NCBI GenBank assembly: GCA_963796675.1
Contig: CAWCMS010000008.1
Span: 620,001-684,000 of the forward strand
Length of the DNA stretch: 64,000 bases
DNA from: CAWCDJ01 sp963796675
GTDB lineage: Bacteria > Acidobacteriota > Terriglobia > Bryobacterales > Bryobacteraceae
Direction of reading: 5' to 3'
The notes below the pieces were generated by a model that did no database searches, was not told where the DNA came from, and worked only from the letters and a program-made list of their open reading frames with translations. The stretch's first letter is position 1, and each line of letters begins with the position of its first letter. Position numbers and translations under genes: made by a program. Shown here piece after piece: positions 9,186 through 17,252 of the stretch.

Positions 9186-9462
9186 CGAGTATCCGGGCTC
9201 ACCGACAAATTCCGCAGTCTCTGATTAAATTTCAGTAACCGAAGGGTGTGCCGTGAAACCGGGTAGGGATCGCTCCGTCTATCAAAACGACGCGCGAGTG
9301 CACGGCGGCAATGCGGACGAGCATTTGGGCCGCAGGGACGAACTACGCTCGCGGGGGTATATGGGGAGCCGCATGGCACAGACGGAGGGCAGGGCACTGC
9401 AGCCCAGAGTCAGCGGGCAGACCATCATCGATGAGCTGACCCGCAATATGGAACTGGGACGG
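6993..9462 (+). repeat. long direct repeat, copy 1 (GH95 body plus 5' end of fhaA-like gene)
   Basis: This stretch matches 13786-15556 at about 98-99% identity wherever both are present: 6993-7381 to 13786-14174, 8223-9462 to 14317-15556. It covers most of the GH95 gene, the spacer, and the first 210 bases of an fhaA-like gene. The match ends sharply at 9462, inside the fhaA-like frame. Only scattered single-base differences are seen, so the duplication is recent or still being homogenised. Confidence 0.9.
9253..9462 (+). pseudogene. duplicated 5' fragment of the FhaA-like gene
   Basis: The GTG at 9253 opens the same reading frame as the intact FHA gene at 15347, with the same upstream spacer, and differs by only a few bases. 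After 70 codons the match breaks and the frame runs into unrelated sequence (a GH95 remnant read out of frame), ending at 9660. The DUF3662-like region is cut and the FHA domain is absent. It is a leftover of the segmental duplication, although its promoter and start may still be used. Confidence 0.85.
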
Positions 9463-9599
9463 CTGGTACAAGCATCCCGCCACGCGCTGGACCGATGCCT
9501 TGCCCATCGGCAACGGACGGCTCGGCGCCATGATCTTCGGCGGTGTTCCAATCGAGCGCATCCAAATGAACGACGACACGCTCTGGTCGGGCTGTCCGC
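9463..9599 (+). pseudogene. N-terminal fragment of a divergent GH95 gene
   Basis: Read in the frame of the TGG at 9464, this encodes WYKHPATRWTDALPIGNG, then RLGAMIFGG and NDDTLWSGCPP, the conserved GH95 N-terminus. It corresponds to bases about 6856-6992 of the intact gene, but by eye at roughly 80-85% nucleotide identity, much lower than the 98-99% of the flanking repeat. So it comes from a paralogue or an older copy. It stops exactly where the second repeat copy resumes (EWNNPD at 13786), with the low-GC island between. The signal peptide is missing. Confidence 0.8.
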
Positions 9600-9865
9600 C
9601 CATATCGACAAGCATTTCACGCTCGGAGCTAACTGGAATGCGATGCAATCCGACAAGTAGGCCAACTTGCCGGCTCCGGTCTTGATCGTATAAGAGATCA
9701 TCGCGGCGCCGTGTGATGCGCCGCGGTACAAAACACGTCCGGCGGTATGCTTCGGACGGCCAATACGAGGCGTCGTCTTTCGTGGCACAATGCGAATGTT
9801 CGCCTTGGGTGGGCCTTAGAACGGCCCACCAGAGACTGCCATCTTCGCTCGGCCTTCGTCTGTCC
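9600..9865. other. left end of the island, no supported gene
   Basis: Short open frames exist on both strands, but none has a recognisable domain or a convincing start. A minus-strand frame from 9788 runs on into the fhaA fragment, which shows it is fortuitous. The stretch holds an 8-bp inverted repeat at 9808-9830. Confidence 0.5.
9808..9830 (-). terminator. perfect 8-bp hairpin downstream of the island genes
   Basis: GGTGGGCC and its exact complement GGCCCACC are separated by a 7-base loop. The hairpin lies about 35 bp past the stop of the minus-strand beta-helix gene, a natural place for a terminator. No U-run follows on the minus strand, so it may need Rho or only stabilise the transcript end. 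Confidence 0.4.
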
Positions 9866-11161
9866 CTATTGAGTGCCATTGCACGTCGTGAAGTTACCTG
9901 GTGCGGAATTCGTAAGAGACACGGATGTGCCCGTATTGATATTGCCGCTGGAATTATCGTGCATACAGGAATTGTTGGTGAACCCCGTCCCTGTGACATA
10001 ATTCAACTCGATCCCATAGCCAGTCGTGTACTTCACACATACGTCGCTGAACGTTGCAGACGCGGTGCCCGACCCCGTTCCATAGAACCAAATACCTCGC
10101 CATCCGGTCGTGGTCATGCACTTATACGGATCCCCACCATTCCATGGATTCGAGCCGCTAAACGTTATGCTTGGAGAGTAGTCGGCATTCACTTCGATAC
10201 CGACCGCATAATTATTCTGTATCTGGTTGTTATATAGATACACATTACTCGCGCCACCTATTTCAATACCCTCTGCTGATTGGCTAGCAGGAACTGTGCA
10301 GCCACGGAACGTATACCCGCCGCCGGTATACAGATTCTCCGAGTCGATCCAGTTGGCTGCTACCTGTGCGGTATCACTAGCAGGATACAGGACCATCGTG
10401 CCGCCGCCTGACCCATCGCTCATCTCATACCGGTCATTATCCATCGTATTGCCGTACACATAATTGTGGTACCCACTAACAACCGTGAGGGCTGCCGTAC
10501 CCTGATATTCAATATCGTTGTAGTAGGCGCCACTACTCTGGCCTTCGAGTAGAATGCCAGTGTATCGTGCACCAGTAGAGGACCCACCTGTTCCGGAGTT
10601 GCAATACTCGATGACAGACGCGGCCATACCGCTGGTAGTGCCATCCAACTCCACGCTCTGTGCTGGAGCGTTTTTGAAATCACACATATAGACAGTCACA
10701 ATAGCGGCTGGCGGGTTGTTGTATTGTGTACCGCTATCTAACATCAGGTCGACATAGTTGCTCTGGCTCTCCGCGCAGAACGTTGAATTGCCAAGGTCAC
10801 TCTGGACCTGCGCGCGGTTGCCGTCGAAGGTCAGGTATTCGATCGTAATACCTGATGGGCTATTTGCCGTACATCCATGGTAATTACATTCCTGGAGTTG
10901 CATGATATATGGTACGTTCGATCCGGTTCGTTGCAGTACCGTCGGCGCGGTCGTGCTTCCCGTAATTGTAAGACCCGGAACGGTGATAAGCAACGGGCTG
11001 CTAACAGAAAACGTACCCGATGTGAGAGGACACACGGTAGAGTATCCGACCAGCGTCCCCAGAAGGCAACTCCGGAAATCGGCAATATTCGTGATCGGCG
11101 TTTGAGCAAGGAGTATCGACGGCCCAAAAAGGAAACATGATAGATAGAACCACTTTTTCAT
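9866..11161 (-). CDS. exported right-handed beta-helix repeat protein
   Basis: A 431-aa protein with a clear signal peptide (MKKWFYLSCFLFGPSILLAQ). The mature part is rich in Gly, Ser, Thr and Asn with repeated beta-helix rungs (for example NYVYGNTMDNDRYEM, NVYLYNNQIQNNYAVGIEV), like pectate-lyase-type or NosD-type proteins. Several cysteine pairs may form disulfides. No catalytic residues of a known polysaccharide lyase family can be named with confidence. Its ATG overlaps the stop of the preceding small gene (ATGA at 11158-11161), so the two are translationally coupled. Low GC matches the island. Likely a surface or secreted carbohydrate-binding or carbohydrate-cleaving protein. Confidence 0.75.
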   Translation of the reverse strand: MKKWFYLSCFLFGPSILLAQTPITNIADFRSCLLGTLVGYSTVCPLTSGTFSVSSPLLITVPGLTITGSTTAPTVLQRTGSNVPYIMQLQECNYHGCTANSPSGITIEYLTFDGNRAQVQSDLGNSTFCAESQSNYVDLMLDSGTQYNNPPAAIVTVYMCDFKNAPAQSVELDGTTSGMAASVIEYCNSGTGGSSTGARYTGILLEGQSSGAYYNDIEYQGTAALTVVSGYHNYVYGNTMDNDRYEMSDGSGGGTMVLYPASDTAQVAANWIDSENLYTGGGYTFRGCTVPASQSAEGIEIGGASNVYLYNNQIQNNYAVGIEVNADYSPSITFSGSNPWNGGDPYKCMTTTGWRGIWFYGTGSGTASATFSDVCVKYTTGYGIELNYVTGTGFTNNSCMHDNSSGNINTGTSVSLTNSAPGNFTTCNGTQ

Positions 11162-11736
11162 TGTTGTCCTCCAGTAGACGCTAAATTAACCGGAACAACC
11201 TCAGCTGCTTGACGAAGTCGGGCTGCCGTTGCTGAGCTAACTGAGGCGAGGAACTGGCTTGCCATTGTGTCAATCGCCGTCGCTTGTTCAGCGCTTAAAG
11301 CGCGAAGAGCGGCGGCGTCAGAGTCCAAGAGAACGGGCTTGTTCTTAACAATAGACGCTGCCGACTGTCGAGTGCTTACGAGGACGCTTTGGAAGGATAT
11401 GGCGATGGAATGCAAAGCTGCCGCTTCCTGTTCGCTGAGGCCGACTTTCGCCTTAAAGGTGTCTTCGAAGTGGGTCTTATATGTTGCAGCATAGTCTAAG
11501 TTCGCGATGGTGCGAAACGCGTATTCGAAGAACATATGCTGTTTTGTAGTGATAGTTTGTGTCGACTGGGCCATTGCAAGGGCCGGGCCGCATATCGCAA
11601 GCGTACCTGTTAGAAGTAAGCTACGATATCGAGACGCCTGCAATCTGCGATGGTTCTGCCGCACGGCTGGAGACCGCGCGCGCAGGCGGTCGGAGTTGCT
11701 GGATGATGCAATAACACGATGTATGGTAGGCAGCAT
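11158..11736 (-). CDS. small exported alpha-helical protein of unknown function
   Basis: About 192 aa from the ATG at 11736; a longer frame reaches 11949 but its extra sequence looks non-coding. A basic region is followed by a hydrophobic segment (LLLTGTLAICGPALAMAQ) that looks like a signal peptide with cleavage after AMA. The mature part is Ala-rich, predicted helical and without cysteine. I do not recognise the family. It sits between a GT-C glycosyltransferase and a beta-helix protein and is coupled to the latter by a 4-bp overlap, so a shared surface or secretion role is likely. Confidence 0.6.
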   Translation of the reverse strand: MLPTIHRVIASSSNSDRLRARSPAVRQNHRRLQASRYRSLLLTGTLAICGPALAMAQSTQTITTKQHMFFEYAFRTIANLDYAATYKTHFEDTFKAKVGLSEQEAAALHSIAISFQSVLVSTRQSAASIVKNKPVLLDSDAAALRALSAEQATAIDTMASQFLASVSSATAARLRQAAEVVPVNLASTGGQQ

Positions 11737-11915
11737 AGGGTGACGGTACAGACGGCGGAGCCGAAAGTCAATATTGACTGCCGGCTGGTCCGTATCGAAC
11801 AGCACATGCTTATGAATAACCGCTCTCCAATCAGCATTACGAGAGACTACAATTTCTAACGTCTCGAACATCGTGACTGCGTACTGCGGAAATGTTCGAA
11901 AGACCGAACGCTTAA

Positions 11916-13484
11916 TCACCAGTATTGACTGGTTGGCAGTTGTAGGCATGATGGCACGGCATGAGGATCCAACGCGATTCCAGCATCCGTTAGAGTACTG
12001 TGATAGACCAGCACTAGGTGGTGCTGTTGTATAAACTGCTCGTCCTGCGGGTAGTAGATTACGTAGCCTTCTTTACCAGCGGGATATTGCGCGGTCTCTG
12101 GCGGAGCGTTTGGAATTTCGATTATACTATCGCTCGCCGCAGCTTGGCGTCGGTAATAATTCAATACAGCTACATATCGCCAGTTTGAGGAGACACTCCG
12201 CAGGCCGCACTGCTGATTGTAACGGGCGAGCACGGAGTATAGCTTGTCAGCATCTGCGTCGAAGAGCCATTCATTGAAGTAGCTGATTCGAAGACAGCAT
12301 AGGAAATAGAGCGATGCAAAGACCGCCGCCGCCATGAGACAGCGCCGTACCAACTCTGCCAGCTTCCATGTGAAAGGTATTGCGGCAGCACTACAGATGG
12401 TTAAGACAGCTAACGGCGCTAGAAATATTGCGGTTCGGCCAATTGGATAGAGAACGGCGAACACACGCCGAAGAACAATGTGACCCGCGATTGTAAGTGC
12501 CAATATTCCAACAAAGAAAGCAAGCAAACCGAGCTGGCGTACAGAGCCCTTAATCATTTTTCGAAGTCGAAGCCCCGCCAACAGTAGTGCGAGATCCACA
12601 GCAGACAGGGAGATCAAGGCCCAGATGGGCACTGCTCCAAGCAAGGTGAGAATGTTGACCAGCTGCGGATTTAACAAATAGGGATTTGGTCGCACCACAG
12701 ATGCATCGATGACGCTCCGCAGTGCCGCCTTTAGTGCGGAGGCACCTGCTACCAATTCGCCTTGTGGCCAGTTGAGAAGTATCGGCCCCACAAAGAACCA
12801 CGTGATGAAAGCACCGACCAACGTCATGAGACCGAGGGTTCCCAGAATGCAACGGCGGCGCGCGCTTTCGTTGAGGTGATAGGCTCTCTCTAAGGTGACC
12901 CAAAGTGTGATTCCCAAGAAAGCCACACCATTTATAACGCCGAAAGCTAAATTACTGCAAAAGGAGAGGGCAAGTAAACCTGCCGCAAGAGCGGGAATGC
13001 GATAGGGATGGCCACGTCTCAACTCTTGGCGGTCTCGACAAATACATAGGGCTAGCGCCGATAACAGGAACCCAAGGGCCAGACTATAACCTCTGGCAGC
13101 CACAAGGTAGTCCATCACGAACGGATTGAACACCATGAGAACAAAAGTGGTTAGGCGCATTATACCCTGCCTTGTGATGGCGCAAGCAAGGAAGACAGCA
13201 GCAACAATATAGAGGCAGGCGCCCGTTAATGCGGGCAGCCGCATGGTGATATTGTGCAATCCGAAGATCATAGTACAAAGGCGAATGAGCATCGAATTCA
13301 GAACATGGTTATTCGATGCTGCCTCCCAATGGGATGGGTTTGGGCGACCAACAAAAAACAGATATGTGTCGGCTTCATCTATCGTGATGGACTGGATACA
13401 TGCTCGACATATGAGTAGGACTAAGGCTAGGACGCTCAAGAAGGCCAACATGTATGACGAGTCTGACAGTTTGATCCTTTGCAT
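11916..13484 (-). CDS. GT-C family membrane glycosyltransferase (ArnT/PMT-like)
   Basis: About 522 aa from the ATG at 13484 (MQRIKLSDSSYML), with roughly ten to twelve hydrophobic helices. Soon after the first helix comes ITIDEADTYLFF, the acidic pair in the first extracytoplasmic loop that marks GT-C enzymes of the ArnT/mannosyltransferase type, which use lipid-linked sugar donors. A second family-like feature is the VARGYSLALGFLL helix. The C-terminal 100 residues form a soluble domain. The acceptor is unknown. It is the first gene of the three-gene minus-strand unit; codon use and GC content differ from the surrounding chromosome. Confidence 0.75.
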   Translation of the reverse strand: MQRIKLSDSSYMLAFLSVLALVLLICRACIQSITIDEADTYLFFVGRPNPSHWEAASNNHVLNSMLIRLCTMIFGLHNITMRLPALTGACLYIVAAVFLACAITRQGIMRLTTFVLMVFNPFVMDYLVAARGYSLALGFLLSALALCICRDRQELRRGHPYRIPALAAGLLALSFCSNLAFGVINGVAFLGITLWVTLERAYHLNESARRRCILGTLGLMTLVGAFITWFFVGPILLNWPQGELVAGASALKAALRSVIDASVVRPNPYLLNPQLVNILTLLGAVPIWALISLSAVDLALLLAGLRLRKMIKGSVRQLGLLAFFVGILALTIAGHIVLRRVFAVLYPIGRTAIFLAPLAVLTICSAAAIPFTWKLAELVRRCLMAAAVFASLYFLCCLRISYFNEWLFDADADKLYSVLARYNQQCGLRSVSSNWRYVAVLNYYRRQAAASDSIIEIPNAPPETAQYPAGKEGYVIYYPQDEQFIQQHHLVLVYHSTLTDAGIALDPHAVPSCLQLPTSQYW

Positions 13485-13565
13485 TCGTGAACTTGATTGT
13501 ACATCCGGAAATCGCTGTCTGTATAGGCGGCACCGGCGAAGGCAGAGTTCTGGAGTCCGATACAC

Positions 13566-13785
13566 TTCGTCCTAACCGTGCTGAACCAATCTGGAGATTA
13601 GGTAGCTCCAACGTCGAAGCGGGTGCGAGGGATTGTTCTGGCTGACCGAATCGAGGCTTTCAATTCCGCTTCGGGTTGGCCGCCAGAGGAGCCTGCGGCC
13701 GGAGCCAGTGCTGTCGAGTGATCTGTTTGCAGGATGGGGCCGTCGGCCTAGAACAAGTGGAAACGGAGTGCCGCGTTTCAGAGGC
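13566..13785. other. right end of the island, no supported gene
   Basis: About 220 bp between the glycosyltransferase frame and the resumed GH95 copy. Short frames on both strands lack recognisable features, and I find no inverted repeat matching the left end. GC content rises towards the right boundary. Any promoter for the minus-strand island genes must lie here or just downstream of it, but no clear -35/-10 pair can be named. Confidence 0.4.
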
Positions 13786-15279
13786 GAGTGGAACAATCCG
13801 GACGCAATACAGCACCTGGCCGAGATCCGCCGGCTGGTGCTCGACGAGCAGGATTACGCAGGCGCGGACCGTGTCTGCAAACAGATGCAAGGTCCGTATA
13901 ACGAATCGTACGAGCCTCTCGGCAATCTGCACATCGCATCCGAGCACTCCGCCGAAGTGGCGAACTACCGGCGCGAGCTCGATCTGGATGCGGCGGTGGC
14001 GCGAGTCACCTACCGCATGGGCAAGGCGGAATACACCCGCGAGTATTTTGCGTCGGCCCCGGCGGAGGTGATGGCGGTCCGCTACACGACCACAGACCCC
14101 GACGGTTTGGCCCTTACTGTCTCGATCGATAGCCCCCTGCGGTCGACGTCCGAAGCCTCCGCGGATGGCGTGCTTGGCCGTACGCGCCTACCGGCGCCGT
14201 TTGCCGCCAGAGATCCACGTTGTGGTGCGACACCCATCCGCGGCAGCCGTAATTGACTTCGGCGGTGCGCGCCCCGTTCTTGCTCAGACCGTCGAGCAGG
14301 TCAAAGAGCGGCTCGTTACGCCTTTAGCCGCAACCGCGAATTCCTGAAGACGCGCGCCTACCCCATCATGAAATCGGCCGCCGAGTTTTGCCTGGACTGG
14401 CTGGTGGAGCGCAAAGACGGGCGGCTCACCACCTGCCCCTCGTTCTCGACCGAGAACAGCTTCCGCGGTCCGGATGGCCGCAATGCCCAGACCTCCGACG
14501 GTTGCACCATGGACCTGGCGCTGATTTCCGAGCTGTTCACCAACTGCATGGAGGCGTCGCGCATTTTGGAGGTGGACGCGGAGTTCGCCGCGAGGCTCAA
14601 GGCGGCGCGCGAACGCCTGGTTCCCTACCAGGTGGGCAAGCACGGCCAACTGCAGGAATGGTCGCACGATTTCGACGAGCCGGAACCCGGCCAGCGCCAC
14701 ATGTCCCACATGTATCCGCTGTATCCAGGTAGTGAGATTACGCCGCGCCGTAAGCCGGAGCTGGCGAAGGCCGCGCGGGTTTCGCTCGAGCGGAGGCTGG
14801 CCGCGGGCGGCGCTTATACCGGCTGGAGCCGCGCCTGGGCCATCAACTTCTGGGCGAGGCTGCTCGATGGCGAAAAGGCGTGGGAATCGGTACGGATGCT
14901 GCTGCTGCATTCGACCGGCCCCAATCTGTTCGATACGCACCCGTCCGGCAAGTCCTGGATCTTTCAGATCGACGGCAACTTCGGCGGCACGGCGGCGATC
15001 GCCGAGATGCTGCTGCAAAGCCACGACGACGCCATCGACTTCCTCCCCGCCCTGCCTGCGGCGTGGCCCGAAGGCCAGGTCAGAGGTCTGCGGGCGCGCG
15101 GCGGCGTCACGGTCGACCTGGTCTGGGCGGACGGCAGGGCCGTCGCCGCGACGCTCACCGGGAGCGTCCCGGGCGAGCACGTGCTGCGGGCTCCCCGCGG
15201 CCAGTCGATTTCGGGCGGCGGCGCGACGATGCGTGTGCAGCTTCGCCGCGGCCAAACTTACCACGTAAAGTTCGCCTGA
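13786..15279 (+). pseudogene. broken second copy of the GH95 fucosidase gene
   Basis: Compared with the intact gene: 13786-14174 equals 6993-7381; bases 7382-8013 are missing; 14175-14316 is the reverse complement of about 8014-8156; bases 8157-8222 are missing; 14317-15279 equals 8223-9185. The signal peptide, the NINTQMNYW active-site Asn pair and several helices are lost or inverted, so no fucosidase can be made. The downstream part leaves an open frame from 14368 (303 aa) that still holds the candidate catalytic Glu and Asp segments, but it has no signal peptide or plausible start. Confidence 0.92.
14175..14316 (-). other. inverted segment inside the GH95 pseudogene
   Basis: These roughly 142 bases read, on the minus strand, as bases 8014-8156 of the intact gene (the region encoding LDGLSKNGARTAAVNYG and the following WVSHHNVDLW). 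Only a few bases differ. Both edges are sharp, with deleted DNA on each side (632 bp to the left, 66 bp to the right), as expected for an inversion with flanking loss during break repair or template switching. Confidence 0.9.
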
Positions 15280-15346
15280 CGAGTATCCGGGCTCACCGAC
15301 AAATTCCGCAGTCTCTGATTAAATTTCAGTAACCGAAGGGTGTGCC

Positions 15347-16276
15347 GTGAAACCGGGTAGGGATCGCTCCGTCTATCAAAACGACGCGCGAGTGCACGGC
15401 GGCAATGCGGACGAGCATTTGGGCCGCAGGGACGAACTACGCTCGCGGGGGTCTATGGGGAGCCGCATGGCACAGACGGAGGGCAGGGCACTGCAGCCCA
15501 GAGTCAGCGGGCAGACCATCATCGATGAGCTGATCCGCAATATGGAACTGGGACGGTTGGAGATGGGCTACAGCGTGCTCCTGCCGTGTATCTTTAGCGT
15601 CTATCTTCATCCCGACGATTATCAGCGCCTGGTGGGTGTGCAGGAGCTGATCCGCGAAGATGCCCGCCGCGCGTTGAATGCGCGGATGGCCGCATGGAAC
15701 ACGCCGAAAGGCTCGCTGTTCCGCCGCAACGGGACCCACAAACAGTGCCGGATCGCACAGAACGACTGGTGGATCGAGTTGTTCGCCGACACGGAAAACT
15801 CGGTGCCGCCGGGCGACGTGGAGATCCACTCCGAATTGAACGATATGCAGCAGCCGGGCTATCGCGGGGTCAAGACCACGCTGATCGGCCGGGAGCCCTC
15901 GGTCACCTCGGCCCGCGCGGATCGCGACCGCCAGAGCACGCGGCACCAGCCGGCGCGCGTCTTCGCCGAAATCCGCTACCAGGACGATTCCGGGCCGCAG
16001 ACCTTCTTTGTAACGCAGGACGAAATCTGTGTCGGCCGCGGCGGCGACGATCGCAGCGTGGATCTTCCGCTCTACACGAGCGACGAAGTCTCGCGCGATC
16101 ACCTGCGGCTGCGGCGCGACCCAATGAGCGGCGGCTTCGTGATTGTCGACAACAGCCGCAACGGAACGTGGCTGAACGGCAAACGTTTGGAGCGCGGCGT
16201 GGAGCGTCCGCTGCCGGACCAGGCCGAAATCCGCGTCGCCGAAGTGGTGAAGCTCTCCTTCGAAGCCCGGAGATAG
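15347..16276 (+). CDS. FHA-domain protein with DUF3662-like N-terminus (FhaA-like)
   Basis: A 309-aa protein. A GTG at 15347 is chosen because the same start and upstream spacer are kept in the duplicated fragment; ATGs at 15455 and 15467 are alternatives. Residues about 60-125 (ELIRNMELGRLEMGYS to LNARM) resemble the DUF3662 module of mycobacterial FhaA. The C-terminal 100 residues are an FHA phosphothreonine-binding domain with ICVGRGG, SRDHLRLR and NSRNGTWLNGKRL. It opens a run of kinase, phosphatase and cell-wall synthase genes and probably acts as the phospho-dependent adaptor. Confidence 0.85.
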   Translation: MKPGRDRSVYQNDARVHGGNADEHLGRRDELRSRGSMGSRMAQTEGRALQPRVSGQTIIDELIRNMELGRLEMGYSVLLPCIFSVYLHPDDYQRLVGVQELIREDARRALNARMAAWNTPKGSLFRRNGTHKQCRIAQNDWWIELFADTENSVPPGDVEIHSELNDMQQPGYRGVKTTLIGREPSVTSARADRDRQSTRHQPARVFAEIRYQDDSGPQTFFVTQDEICVGRGGDDRSVDLPLYTSDEVSRDHLRLRRDPMSGGFVIVDNSRNGTWLNGKRLERGVERPLPDQAEIRVAEVVKLSFEARR

Positions 16277-16280
16277 AAGC

Positions 16281-16388
16281 GTGACTCTCGATCAACTGTA
16301 CCGGCTGCACACGCCGTTCGTGATTCTATTCCTGGCATTCGTGGTGGTGTTCGTGGCCGGTTCGCTGTGGGCGGAGCGCCGCAAATGA
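16281..16388 (+). CDS. 35-aa single-pass membrane peptide
   Basis: A GTG at 16281, 4 bp after the FhaA-like stop, opens a 35-codon frame. The product starts MTLDQLYRLHTPF, then has one strongly hydrophobic segment (VILFLAFVVVFVAGSLW) and ends in a basic AERRK. Its stop overlaps the ATG of the PP2C gene (ATGA, 16385-16388). The tight packing on both sides and the clean transmembrane segment argue that it is a real small gene. It could anchor or modulate the phosphatase or the synthase; the role is inferred from position only. Confidence 0.6.
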   Translation: MTLDQLYRLHTPFVILFLAFVVVFVAGSLWAERRK

Positions 16389-17251
16389 TCTACGGCGCCG
16401 CCAGCCACACGGGGCTCGTGCGCGAACGCAACGAGGATCGCTACTGGGCCGATCCCGACCGCGGAGCCTACCTGGTGGTGGACGGCCTGGGCGGAGAGGC
16501 AGCCGGCGAACTGGCCGCCGAGACCGCGGTGGAGGTGATCCGCGCGTGCCCGCTCGATGATGGAGAAGCCGCCATCCGGCAGGCGATCGCCGATGCCAAC
16601 AATCGCATCTATGCGCTCGCCGCGGAGGTTCCCGAGCATCACGGGATGGCGTGTGTCCTCACGCTGGCGGTGGTGCGGGAGCAGGAGGTGATGATCGGGC
16701 ACGTGGGCGATTCGCGGCTCTACCTGTTCTGGCAGGGAGGGGTGCGTAAACTCACACACGACCACTCGCCGGTGGGCGAGTGCGAAGACGCGGGCCTGGT
16801 GAGCGAAGCCGAGGCGATGGCGCATGCCCGCCGGCATGAAATCTTCCGCGATGTAGGCTCGCAGCCGCGGCAGCCGCGCGAACCCGGCTTTATCGATTTC
16901 CATCAGTGCCGGTTCCGCCCCGATTCGGCTCTCCTGCTCTGCAGCGACGGGCTTACCGATCACCTTCCCACCGCGAAACTGCGGGAAATTGTCGAGCATT
17001 ATGCGGGCGATCCGGTTCGCGTGGCGGTGGAACTGGTGGATGCTGCCAACGATGCGGGCGGCTCCGACAATATCACGGCAGTCTTTGTGGCCGGCGATAC
17101 GTTCCGGGGCCGCGCTTCCATCACGCGTCCACTTCCGGTCACCACTCGCCTGCGCCGGCCAAAGCAGATGCTCACCGGGCGGATGGCGTTCCTCACCTAC
17201 GGGGTGCTGATCGGCATGTTGTTATGGGCGGCGATGAAGTTGAGGGGCTGA
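16385..17251 (+). CDS. PP2C-family Ser/Thr phosphatase (PstP-like)
   Basis: About 288 aa from the ATG at 16385, chosen for the 4-bp overlap with the upstream peptide gene. PPM motifs occur in order: SHTGLVRERNEDRYW, VVDGLGGEAAGELAA (metal-binding VDG), IGHVGDSRLYLF, LLLCSDGLTDHL and SDNITAVFV. These coordinate the two metal ions that activate water for phospho-Ser/Thr hydrolysis. A single C-terminal hydrophobic helix (about residues 265-285) anchors it in the membrane with the catalytic domain in the cytoplasm. It is probably the antagonist of the kinase that starts 2 bp downstream. Confidence 0.9.
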   Translation: MIYGAASHTGLVRERNEDRYWADPDRGAYLVVDGLGGEAAGELAAETAVEVIRACPLDDGEAAIRQAIADANNRIYALAAEVPEHHGMACVLTLAVVREQEVMIGHVGDSRLYLFWQGGVRKLTHDHSPVGECEDAGLVSEAEAMAHARRHEIFRDVGSQPRQPREPGFIDFHQCRFRPDSALLLCSDGLTDHLPTAKLREIVEHYAGDPVRVAVELVDAANDAGGSDNITAVFVAGDTFRGRASITRPLPVTTRLRRPKQMLTGRMAFLTYGVLIGMLLWAAMKLRG

Positions 17252-17252
17252 A

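Larger units (their letters stand above)
9600..13785. mobile_element. lower-GC inserted island carrying three minus-strand genes
   Basis: About 4.2 kb with visibly more A and T than its surroundings. It lies between the two parts of a GH95 coding sequence: the left part ends at SGCPP (9599) and the right part resumes at EWNNPD (13786). Its three genes (GT-C glycosyltransferase, small exported protein, beta-helix protein) all read on the minus strand. I see no transposase, integrase, terminal inverted repeats or clear target-site duplication, so the insertion mechanism is unknown. Acquisition by horizontal transfer is inferred from base composition and position. Confidence 0.65.
13786..15556 (+). 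repeat. long direct repeat, copy 2 (rearranged)
   Basis: Counterpart of 6993-9462. It runs from the island edge through the GH95 pseudogene and spacer into the intact fhaA-like gene, where the match ends at 15556. Copy 2 carries the deletions and inversion, while copy 1 carries the truncated fhaA fragment, so each copy keeps one intact gene. Recombination between the copies would delete or duplicate the island. Confidence 0.9.

Noticed and set aside
9282..9788. A 168-aa minus-strand gene at the island's left edge
   Set aside because: It runs out of the island and through the duplicated fhaA fragment in antisense, so it crosses a recombination junction by chance.
13566..13785. Terminal inverted repeats or target-site duplication for the island
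   Set aside because: Comparing the left edge (about 9595-9640) with the right edge (about 13740-13790) shows no matching ends beyond a few bases expected by chance.
14368..15279. A separate 303-aa gene encoding the C-terminal part of GH95
   Set aside because: It is the tail of a rearranged copy, starting at an internal Met with no ribosome-binding site or signal peptide.
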